DNA from: Lawsonibacter sp.
GTDB taxonomy: Bacteria > Bacillota > Clostridia > Oscillospirales > Oscillospiraceae
Reading direction: 5' to 3'
DNA length: 6,515 bases
NCBI GenBank assembly: GCA_022798155.1
Contig: JAAWLY010000123.1
Coordinates: 1 to 6,515, forward strand
The notes under the pieces are model-generated. The model saw only the letters and a list, made by a program, of their open reading frames with translations, ran no database searches and had not been told where the DNA came from. Below, piece by piece: positions 1 to 5,467 of this stretch; position 1 is the first letter of the stretch, and every line of letters begins with the position of its first letter. Position numbers and translations under genes: made by a program.

Positions 1-2663
1 GGGGCGGCGTCGCCGGGGGTGGTGATCCCCTGGCGGTATTTCAGCTCCTGCCACTGCTCCTTGGTGATCAGCAGCTGCCGGGGCTTACTGCCCTCGAAGG
101 GCCCCACAATCCCCTTCTCCTCCAGCTGATCCACCAGCCGGGCGGCCCGGGCGTAGCCCAGCTTTAAGCGACGCTGGAGCATAGACACCGAGGCCTGGCC
201 CGTCTCCACCACCACCTCGGCGGCGGCGTCGATGAGCTCGTCGAAGCCGCCGTCCACATCGTCGGGGGCAGATCCGCCCACCCCCTTGGAGCCCTTGTCC
301 TTCTCGGCGGCGTTGTGCTCGATTTCCGCCAGGACGGCGTCATCGTACTGGGCAGCGCCGCTGTTCTTTTTCACAAAGCCCACCACGGCGGCCACCTCCT
401 GGTCGGAGATGAAGCAGCCTTGGATTCGCTGGGGCTTTCCCGAGCCCAGGGGGGCAAAGAGCATATCTCCCCGGCCCACCAGCTTCTCAGCGCCCTGGGT
501 GTCCAGAATAATCCGGGACTCCATGGCGGAGGCCACGGCAAAGGCGATGCGGCTGGGGATGTTGGCCTTCATCAGGCCGGTAATCACGTCGGCAGAGGGC
601 CGCTGGGTGGCGATTACCAGGTGCATCCCGGCGGCACGGCCCATCTGGGCCACCCGGCAGATGGACTCCTCCACCTCCTTGGCGGCCACCAGCATCAGGT
701 CGGCCAACTCATCGATGAGGACCACAATAAAGGGCATTTTGTCCACGCCCTCCGTGCGGGCGGCGTAGGCGTTGAAGGAGGCCAGGTCCCGCACCCCCAC
801 CTCGGAGAAGGTGCGATAGCGCTTCATCATCTCGGTTACTGCCCACTGCAGGGCTCCGGCGGCCTTTTTGGGGTCGGTGACCACGGGGATGAGCAGATGG
901 GGAATACCGTTATAAATACCCAGCTCCACCATTTTGGGGTCCACCATAATCAGGCGGACCTCCTCGGGGGTGGCCTTATAGAGCAGAGAGGTGATAATAG
1001 AGTTGGTACACACCGATTTGCCCGAGCCGGTGGTACCGGCGATAAGCAGGTGGGGCAGCTTGTTGATATCACCCACAATGCACTCCCCGCTGATATCTTT
1101 ACCTACCGCAAAGGAGGTCTTGGACTTGCTGCAGGTGAAGTTAGTGGATCCAATCACCGCGTGGATGTTCACCGGGGACACCACTTTATTGGGCACCTCG
1201 ATGCCCACCATGGAAATTTTGTCTGGGATGGGGGCAATACGCACCCCAGCGGCCCCCAAAGCCAGGGCGATGTCGTCGGACAGGTTGGTCAGCTTGTTCA
1301 GCCGCACCCCCTGGTCCAGCTCCAGCTCGTAGCGGGTAACCGAGGGGCCCCGGACCACGTTGATGATGTCGGCGTCGATGCCGAAGGAGTGGATGGTATC
1401 GGTCAGACGCTGGCGGTTGGCGTTGAGCTCGCTCAGCGCCTCACCGCCGATCTCACCGGAGCTCTCGTTAAGCAGCGACAGAGGCGGATACTGGTAGGGC
1501 GCGGTCCCCTGGCCCATGGCCTGCTGGATCTCCTCCTCCACCTCGGCAGCCTGGGCGGCGGCGTCCTTGGCCGTCACCTTGGCCAGCTCCGGCTGGGGCG
1601 CAGGAGCGGGAGACACAGGGGTGGGAGCCGCAGGCACTGGAGGGGCCAAAGGCGCCGTAGGCGGCGGCGGGAGCACAGGCTCAGACCCCGTCTCCGCCGC
1701 CGGGGTGTCAGGGACGGCATGAGACGGGTGGGTGATGGGCTCCGGCTTGGAGATAACCGGGTAGTCCGTATCGGGCCGGAAGCCGCTCTCCGTTTTGGGC
1801 GGCTCCGGAGCTGCCTCACGCTGCTCCGGTTCCTCCCGGGGACGGAGCAGCTGGTCGGGAGCGGGCACCCGGGGGCTGCGGTTGAAAAAGCCCCGCTTCC
1901 GCTCCGGGGCCGGCTCAGGCGGACGGCCAGATACCGGGCCGTCGTCCACTGGGATATCAATGGCGGCCCGGGAGACGGCTCTGGACCTGGACTCCGGCTC
2001 CTCATACCGTTCCCTGCGGCGCTCCCGGCGGGGGGCGGGCTCCGGTTCCGGCTCATACTCATACCGGGGCCGGTCTGCCGCCCACTGGACCACATCGAAC
2101 ACCGTCCGGTTGAAGGCAGCCAGCCCCACCAGCAGCCCCGCCAGCGCAAAAATCACAGCGGCCCCAATCCGGGAGAACAGGGCCACAAAGCCCTGGGCCA
2201 CAATGCCGCCCAGCGCTCCGCCGGACTCCATCGCCATTCCGCTCTCCACCAGAGTGCCCCATAGGTTGGCGTCCCACTCCAGGGGCTGAACCAGCAGGCT
2301 ATGAAGCAGGCCGGAAAACACCAGAGGGAACAGCAGGGCACAGCTCAGCCGCAGACGCACCGGGCGTCCCCGGTGGAAGGCCAGGATGAAGGCGCCCAGC
2401 AGCAGCGCCGGCGGCACCAGCCAGAACCCATAGCCCAGCATCCCCTTCAGCAGGCTGCAGAACAGGTCAATAAAAATGGCCTTCATATTGAAGTAGCCAA
2501 AGGCGGAAAAAATGGCCAGCAGAAAGCACACCGCCGCGCCGATCTCCCGGCGGTATGGCGTTCCCTGTTTTCCCCGGCTGCCGCCGCTCTTTCCCTTGGG
2601 GGCCGTCCGGCGGCCGCCGCTGGAAGCTGTCCGGCTTCCCCCTGTTTTCTTCTGTGTTGCCAT
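1..2663 (-). CDS. ftsK: DNA translocase FtsK/SpoIIIE (3' end cut by window edge)
   Basis: ATP-driven double-stranded DNA pump that moves chromosomal DNA through the closing septum at division or sporulation; it acts as a membrane-anchored hexamer. 887 codons are visible with no stop, and the C-terminus is lost by probably only a few residues. In order: a basic, Gly/Ser-rich N-terminal tail (1-39); hydrophobic membrane segments at about 42-58, 76-96, 106-125 and 164-184; a long linker rich in Pro, Glu and Arg (about 198-385); the FtsK motor with Walker A GTTGSGKS (543-550), VDPKMVELGIYNGIPHL (574-590), Walker B VVLIDELADLM (647-657, D651/E652) and the ATQRPSADVITG motif (685-696); and a C-terminal winged-helix gamma domain (about 808-870), which in the family reads DNA orientation sequences. 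The ATG at 2663 is preceded by AAAGGA. It starts 34 nt after the uppP stop, so co-transcription is likely. Family identity is certain; FtsK versus SpoIIIE role cannot be decided from sequence. Confidence 0.97.
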   Translation of the reverse strand, partial: MATQKKTGGSRTASSGGRRTAPKGKSGGSRGKQGTPYRREIGAAVCFLLAIFSAFGYFNMKAIFIDLFCSLLKGMLGYGFWLVPPALLLGAFILAFHRGRPVRLRLSCALLFPLVFSGLLHSLLVQPLEWDANLWGTLVESGMAMESGGALGGIVAQGFVALFSRIGAAVIFALAGLLVGLAAFNRTVFDVVQWAADRPRYEYEPEPEPAPRRERRRERYEEPESRSRAVSRAAIDIPVDDGPVSGRPPEPAPERKRGFFNRSPRVPAPDQLLRPREEPEQREAAPEPPKTESGFRPDTDYPVISKPEPITHPSHAVPDTPAAETGSEPVLPPPPTAPLAPPVPAAPTPVSPAPAPQPELAKVTAKDAAAQAAEVEEEIQQAMGQGTAPYQYPPLSLLNESSGEIGGEALSELNANRQRLTDTIHSFGIDADIINVVRGPSVTRYELELDQGVRLNKLTNLSDDIALALGAAGVRIAPIPDKISMVGIEVPNKVVSPVNIHAVIGSTNFTCSKSKTSFAVGKDISGECIVGDINKLPHLLIAGTTGSGKSVCTNSIITSLLYKATPEEVRLIMVDPKMVELGIYNGIPHLLIPVVTDPKKAAGALQWAVTEMMKRYRTFSEVGVRDLASFNAYAARTEGVDKMPFIVVLIDELADLMLVAAKEVEESICRVAQMGRAAGMHLVIATQRPSADVITGLMKANIPSRIAFAVASAMESRIILDTQGAEKLVGRGDMLFAPLGSGKPQRIQGCFISDQEVAAVVGFVKKNSGAAQYDDAVLAEIEHNAAEKDKGSKGVGGSAPDDVDGGFDELIDAAAEVVVETGQASVSMLQRRLKLGYARAARLVDQLEEKGIVGPFEGSKPRQLLITKEQWQELKYRQGITTPGDAA

Positions 2664-2697
2664 ATGTAAGTCGTTCCTTTCAAACTGTAAAGCAGGC

Positions 2698-3552
2698 CTA
2701 TGCCGCCGGCACGAAGGTCCAGCCCATCACGTTCAGCAGGATAAACAGCCCGCCGGCCCCCCAGCAGTAGAAGGCAAAGGCGCCAAACTTGCCCCGGTCG
2801 GCCAGCAGATTCACCAGCTTGATGGAGAAGTAGCCCACCACGGCGGCTACTGCCATCCCCATCAGGTATTTGGGCAGATCCCCAGCGGGAACGCCGCCCT
2901 CCAGCTCCATGACGTCCAGCACCTCCAGCAGGGTGGCCCCCAGCACGGCGGGCAGGGACATCAGGAAGGAGTACCGCACGGCAAACTTCCGGTCGAAGCC
3001 CCGGACCATACCGGCGGAGATGGTACAGCCGGAGCGGGACAGCCCCGGGATGGTGGCAAGGCCCTGGGCCACGCCCACCAGGAGCACGTCCAGGAGGGTG
3101 GCGCTGCGCACCGTCTTGTGGCCCCGGGCCATCTGGTCGGAGAGGAATAGGATACAGCCGGTGATCAGCAGAGCCCCGCAGACAAACAGCGGGTTATTTC
3201 CAAAGGCCTCCACCGTGTCCTTGATGGGCAGCACCAAAAACAGGGGCAGGGTGCCCACAATAATGAGCAGCACCATGCGCCTGGCCTCCGGTGGGTTGCC
3301 CCGGCGGGGTTCCTTAGAAAACATATCGCCGAAAAAGCGGAAAAATTCCACAATCATATTCCAGATGTCCCGCCAGTAGACCACACATACCGCCAGCAGG
3401 GTAGCAAAGTGGAGCAGGACGTTAAAGAGCTGGTCAGGCTCCTCCATACCGAAGAAGTGCTGAAACAGCGTGAGATGGCCCGAGCTGGAGATGGGTAAGA
3501 ATTCCGCCACCCCCTGGACAAAGCCTAAAATAATTGCCATAAAGCTGGTCAA
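2698..3552 (-). CDS. uppP: Undecaprenyl-diphosphatase UppP/BacA, TTG start
   Basis: Integral membrane phosphatase that converts undecaprenyl diphosphate to undecaprenyl phosphate, recycling the lipid carrier for peptidoglycan and other wall polymers; the family also confers bacitracin tolerance. The 284 residues match the usual family length (about 265-285). Both signature motifs are present: the first as QGVAEFLPISSSGH (13-26, with E17, the SSSG run and H26), the second as PGLSRSGCT (169-177, the PGxSRSxxT motif). Hydrophobic helices fill most of the chain, e.g. 92-109, 121-138, 151-165, 196-212, 229-248 and 258-276. I place the start at TTG (3550-3552) because AGGAGG lies 9 nt upstream of it. 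The in-frame ATG at 3585 precedes that ribosome binding site, and the ATG four codons later is too far from it. It is probably first gene of a uppP-ftsK operon with its own promoter. Confidence 0.95.
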   Translation of the reverse strand: MTSFMAIILGFVQGVAEFLPISSSGHLTLFQHFFGMEEPDQLFNVLLHFATLLAVCVVYWRDIWNMIVEFFRFFGDMFSKEPRRGNPPEARRMVLLIIVGTLPLFLVLPIKDTVEAFGNNPLFVCGALLITGCILFLSDQMARGHKTVRSATLLDVLLVGVAQGLATIPGLSRSGCTISAGMVRGFDRKFAVRYSFLMSLPAVLGATLLEVLDVMELEGGVPAGDLPKYLMGMAVAAVVGYFSIKLVNLLADRGKFGAFAFYCWGAGGLFILLNVMGWTFVPAA

Positions 3553-3561
3553 AACGGCGTA

Positions 3562-3567
3562 CCTCCT
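3562..3567 (-). promoter_or_regulatory. Ribosome binding site deciding the uppP start
   Basis: AGGAGG on the minus strand, a perfect Shine-Dalgarno core, ends 9 nt before the TTG at 3552. It lies downstream of the in-frame ATG at 3585, so that ATG is unlikely to be the start. Confidence 0.8.
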
Positions 3568-3598
3568 AAATGAGCAGATGCCCATAAAATCACTAATT

Positions 3599-3627
3599 AT
3601 TATATTAACACAAGCCGGGGAAAAATT
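3599..3627 (-). promoter_or_regulatory. uppP: Probable uppP-ftsK promoter
   Basis: A perfect -10 hexamer TATAAT (3604 down to 3599 on the minus strand) sits in the only AT-rich pocket between tepA and uppP. The hexamer 17 nt upstream (AATTTT, 3627-3622) is a poor -35. Transcription would begin near 3592, giving a leader of about 40 nt. The -10 is convincing by sequence, while the -35 is weak, so it may need an activator or be only moderately active. Confidence 0.5.
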
Positions 3628-3648
3628 CCAGTGTTTTTATCACGATAT

Positions 3649-3716
3649 GTAGGGGGCGGCGCGCCCTCGACGCCCCGCTGGTACTGAAACGGGCCGCCGA
3701 AGGCGGCGGCCCCTAC
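3649..3716. repeat. Short GC-rich palindromic element with inverted GTAGGGG ends
   Basis: A 68-bp segment bounded by GTAGGGG on the left and its complement CCCCTAC on the right. Inside, the left part folds through GGGGCG / CGCCCC (3653-3676). The right part is a perfect 9-bp hairpin (GGGCCGCCG / CGGCGGCCC, 3691-3712, 4-nt loop). It lies in the tepA-uppP gap and its right end contains the tepA stop codon (CTA at 3713-3715 on the plus strand). The structure resembles small non-coding palindromic repeats (REP/MITE-like) scattered in many clostridial genomes. That it is repeated elsewhere is inferred, since only one copy is in this window. Function, if any, may be transcript 3'-end formation. Confidence 0.55.
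3691..3712 (-). terminator. tepA: GC hairpin after tepA, possible weak terminator
   Basis: The 9-bp perfect hairpin directly abuts the tepA stop codon. Read on the minus strand it is followed by GTTTCAG, which has only three T residues in a row, so it is a poor intrinsic terminator by the usual U-tract rule. It would still shield the mRNA 3' end. It belongs to the 68-bp palindromic element. Confidence 0.4.
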
Positions 3717-4396
3717 GTTTTCCTATCCTCAATCATCCCGTAGAGACAGATCAGCGCGTCGGACAGCCCGCCGATGCGGTCGATCAGCCCCAGCTCCACC
3801 GCCTCCTCGCCATAGATGACACTGCCCACGTCGGCGGCCAGCTCTCCGGTTTGGAGCATCAGCTTTGTAAAGGCCTCTCGCTTCACATTGCTGTTGGCAG
3901 TGACAAACTGCAAGATCCGCTCCTGGATGCGTTCGAAATAGTAGAAGGTCTGGGGCACGCCGATGACCAGGCCGTTGAGCCGCACCGGGTGGATGGTCAT
4001 GGCCGCCGAGGGGGCGATAAAGGACCGTTTGGCCGACACCGCCAGCGGCACCCCGATGGAGTGGCTCCCCCCCAGCACCAACGAGACGGTGGGCTTGGAC
4101 ATGGAGGCGATAACCTCCGAGATGGCCAGCCCCGCCTCCACATCTCCTCCGCCGTTGTTCAGCAGGATCAGCAGGCCGTCGATCTGTTCGCTTCCCTCGA
4201 TCATGGCCAACAGGGGCAGGACGTGCTCATACTTGGTACTCTTGCTGGTGGGGGGCAGCAGCTGGTGGCCCTCGATCTGCCCTACGATCGTCAACACATA
4301 GATGGTCCCCTGTTCCGTGCGGATCAGGGACGAACCAAAATCTATGACGGACTGTATGTCCCCCTCCTGGGGCAGCTGGTCTTTTTCTTCGTCCAT
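3713..4396 (-). CDS. tepA: ClpP-fold protease TepA (translocation-enhancing protein)
   Basis: Predicted cytosolic serine protease of the ClpP/crotonase fold, the TepA type of Firmicutes, which in Bacillus has been linked to protein translocation or signal-peptide turnover. 227 residues. Diagnostic stretches are IVGQIEGHQLLPP (37-49), TKYEHVLP (54-61), NNGGGDVEAGLAISE (80-94), GGSHSIGVPLA (109-119) and MTIHPVRLNGLVIGVPQTF (133-151). Ser113 and His136 are the likely catalytic pair; the acidic member of a triad is not obvious, D189 being one candidate. There is no signal peptide or membrane helix. The start at 4396 is supported by AAAGGAGG 8 nt upstream; the open frame continues further upstream but has no coding character. 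The chain ends right after the fold (DALICLYGMIEDRKT), somewhat earlier than I recall for Bacillus TepA, and its stop codon falls inside a palindromic element. B. subtilis tepA likewise lies just upstream of spoIIIE. Confidence 0.93.
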   Translation of the reverse strand: MDEEKDQLPQEGDIQSVIDFGSSLIRTEQGTIYVLTIVGQIEGHQLLPPTSKSTKYEHVLPLLAMIEGSEQIDGLLILLNNGGGDVEAGLAISEVIASMSKPTVSLVLGGSHSIGVPLAVSAKRSFIAPSAAMTIHPVRLNGLVIGVPQTFYYFERIQERILQFVTANSNVKREAFTKLMLQTGELAADVGSVIYGEEAVELGLIDRIGGLSDALICLYGMIEDRKT

Positions 4397-4439
4397 GGAT
4401 GTTCCCTCCTTTTCGTCGTTAGGATACGCAGAACCGCAG

Positions 4440-4445
4440 ATTTTA
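4440..4445 (-). promoter_or_regulatory. tepA: Possible -10 of the tepA promoter
   Basis: TAAAAT on the minus strand, about 44 nt before the tepA ATG, is the best -10 match in the 123-nt divergent gap. No acceptable -35 is visible 16-18 nt upstream, so this is a weak call. A tepA promoter is expected here because the upstream gene is divergent. Confidence 0.3.
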
Positions 4446-4465
4446 GCCGCTCTACTTTTCGTAGG

Positions 4466-4494
4466 TTGCTTTTTAGGGAGGCCTGCGCTAGACT
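4466..4494 (+). promoter_or_regulatory. Probable promoter of the membrane-linked XRE regulator
   Basis: TTGCTT (4466-4471), a 17-nt spacer and TAGACT (4489-4494) give a fair sigma-A-type promoter. The predicted start is near 4501, leaving a leader of about 20 nt that carries AAAGGAG (4505-4511) 8 nt before the ATG. Confidence 0.5.
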
Positions 4495-4519
4495 TGGAAC
4501 AACGAAAGGAGCGAACCAT

Positions 4520-5104
4520 ATGGACAACGAAAAATTTGGGGCGTTTATCGCCCGGCTGAGGAAAGAAAAAGGACTCACCCAGAAGGAGCTGGCCGACCAG
4601 CTGAACGTCACCGACAAGGCCGTCTCAAAGTGGGAAACAGGCAAAGGGTTCCCTGACGTAAAGCTGCTGGAGCCGCTGGCCCAGGCGCTGGGGGTGTCGC
4701 TGGTGGAGCTGATGCAGGGAAAGCGCCAGGAGGCGGACACCCTCACTGTGGCCGAGGCGGACGCGGCGGTGTCCCAGGCCATGGGCCAGTCTGAAAAAGC
4801 CATCACTGGTCGGTATCTGCGCCTGTTCCGGTGGTTCCTCATTGTTGCCGACGCCCTGAGCCTGCTGTGGCTGTTCACCACCTTTTTCAGCTCGGTGTGG
4901 GCGGAGCTTGTAAAGGGAATCTACCTCTCCCCCGCTGCGGCCAGCATCATAGGCGGAGCGGACGGCCCCACTGCCATCCTCACCGCCACCGCCACGCTTA
5001 ACCCTCTGGAGACCTTTTTCGCCCTGGGTGTTCCTCTCCTTCTGGTTCTCGTCTGTACTGTCCTGGCTATCAAGGTTCGGCGGCTGGAGAAAAAATTGAA
5101 GTAA
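4520..5104 (+). CDS. XRE-family regulator with two-helix membrane domain and OadB-like GGADGPTAI motif
   Basis: A predicted membrane-anchored DNA-binding protein of 194 residues. Residues 5-65 are a classic XRE/Cro helix-turn-helix: LTQKELADQL (19-28) with recognition helix VTDKAVSKWETGKG (30-43), then FPDVKLLEPLAQALGVSLVEL (44-64). A short linker follows, then a hydrophobic helix (about 102-124), a semi-hydrophobic loop (about 135-158) and a second helix (about 166-186) ending in a basic tail. The loop contains IIGGADGPTAI (143-153), resembling the conserved Na+-site motif of OadB/GcdB-type sodium-pumping decarboxylase beta subunits. The rest of OadB is absent, so it is not a pump. The ATG at 4520 has GGAG 8 nt upstream; the frame is open further left only as antisense to tepA. 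Divergent from tepA and ended by a strong hairpin. The HTH call is firm; a sensing or membrane-stress role is inference and the regulated genes are unknown. Confidence 0.9.
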   Translation: MDNEKFGAFIARLRKEKGLTQKELADQLNVTDKAVSKWETGKGFPDVKLLEPLAQALGVSLVELMQGKRQEADTLTVAEADAAVSQAMGQSEKAITGRYLRLFRWFLIVADALSLLWLFTTFFSSVWAELVKGIYLSPAAASIIGGADGPTAILTATATLNPLETFFALGVPLLLVLVCTVLAIKVRRLEKKLK

Positions 5105-5113
5105 CTCCCCTGG

Positions 5114-5140
5114 GGCCCGCCGTTCGGCGGGCCTTATTTT
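5114..5140 (+). terminator. Intrinsic terminator after the XRE/membrane regulator
   Basis: A perfect 8-bp GC stem GGCCCGCC / GGCGGGCC (5114-5133) with GTTC loop is followed at once by TTATTTT (5134-5140), 9 nt after the stop codon. A textbook Rho-independent terminator, which makes the next two genes a separate transcription unit. Confidence 0.93.
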
Positions 5141-5145
5141 ACTCC

Positions 5146-5174
5146 TTGACAGAAAGTAAAACATGATATATACT
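5146..5174 (+). promoter_or_regulatory. Strong near-consensus promoter of the small XRE/membrane-protein operon
   Basis: Perfect -35 TTGACA (5146-5151), 17-nt spacer, and -10 TATACT (5169-5174), one mismatch from consensus. The start would be near 5181, leaving a leader of about 50 nt. Its -10 edge and start site are overlapped by a palindrome, so repression is likely. Confidence 0.88.
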
Positions 5175-5203
5175 TCATATGAAAAATAGTTCACGTGAAG
5201 TAT
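5170..5203. promoter_or_regulatory. Paired palindromic operator candidate
   Basis: Two perfect 10-bp palindromes, TTCATATGAA (5174-5183) and TTCACGTGAA (5190-5199), have centres 16 bp apart and share the pattern TTCA-NN-TGAA. They sit within a larger inverted repeat: 14-nt arms 5170-5183 and 5190-5203 match at 12 of 14 positions around an AAATAG spacer. The first overlaps the -10 end and predicted start site, the second lies just inside the transcribed region. This is the expected geometry for autorepression by the dimeric XRE protein encoded next. Which protein binds is inference. Confidence 0.7.
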
Positions 5204-5219
5204 TTTTCAGTTTAAGGAG

Positions 5220-5225
5220 AGGAGG
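5220..5225 (+). promoter_or_regulatory. Ribosome binding site pointing to a CTG start
   Basis: AGGAGG lies 8 nt before the CTG at 5234. The frame of the downstream helix-turn-helix has a stop at 5213-5215, and no ATG, GTG or TTG between it and the conserved domain. The site therefore fixes CTG as the only well-placed start. Confidence 0.75.
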
Positions 5226-5233
5226 CAGTCCCC

Positions 5234-5467
5234 CTGAAAACCAACATCAAAGAGGCCCGGAAAGCCAGGGGGCTGACCCAGCAGCAGCTGGCCAACCAGG
5301 TCTACGTCACCAGCCGGACCATCATCGCTTTGGAAAAGGGGGAGTACAACCCCTCCCTCCTGCTGGCCTACCGCCTGTCTCTGGCCCTGGATGTTCCCAT
5401 GGAGGAGCTGTTCTGTCTGAAAGAAAATCTGGTAAAGGGGGATAAACGTTATGAAAATCTACCATAA
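5234..5467 (+). CDS. Small XRE-family transcriptional regulator, apparent CTG start
   Basis: A 77-residue protein made almost entirely of one XRE helix-turn-helix, of the compact clostridial type that represses its own operon with a membrane protein. It begins (M)KTNIKEARKARGLTQQQLA; the HTH is LTQQQLANQV (14-23) plus VTSRTIIALEKGEYNPS (25-41), followed by LAYRLSLALDVPMEELF (44-60). The register and length match family members that start with Met-Lys, and here the Met position is CTG with AGGAGG 8 nt upstream. The upstream frame is closed by TAA at 5213. Nothing else in frame could start before the HTH; the first internal ATG is codon 56. Its end overlaps the next gene by 17 nt, implying translational coupling. 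The promoter carries two palindromes, likely its own operator. A sequencing error at the first codon would be the main alternative to a true CTG start. Confidence 0.85.
   Translation: MKTNIKEARKARGLTQQQLANQVYVTSRTIIALEKGEYNPSLLLAYRLSLALDVPMEELFCLKENLVKGDKRYENLP

Noticed and set aside
315..2264. A 649-codon open frame on the plus strand opposite ftsK
   Set aside because: Its translation is rich in His, Gly and Arg with no domain, as expected for the antisense of a GC-rich gene. The opposite strand has an unbroken, well-conserved FtsK motor.
2059..2683. Several short minus- and plus-strand frames around the ftsK 5' end
   Set aside because: They overlap the ftsK membrane-domain codons in other frames, and their starts lack convincing ribosome binding sites.
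4452..4464. Small inverted repeat CTAC-N5-GTAG upstream of the regulator promoter
   Set aside because: Only 4-bp arms; too short to call an operator or hairpin without conservation data.
3851..4519. Possible long N-terminal extension of the membrane-linked XRE regulator
   Set aside because: The frame is open through this stretch but is antisense to conserved tepA codons. A good ribosome binding site and family-typical Met start lie at 4520.
4397..4519. N-terminal extension of TepA to an ATG at 4519
   Set aside because: The extra 41 residues look non-coding, and AAAGGAGG sits immediately before the ATG at 4396.
5179..5445. An 88-codon frame starting with ATG at 5179
   Set aside because: It lies out of frame with the clear helix-turn-helix protein and begins within the palindromic operator with no ribosome binding site. 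Its product has no recognisable fold.
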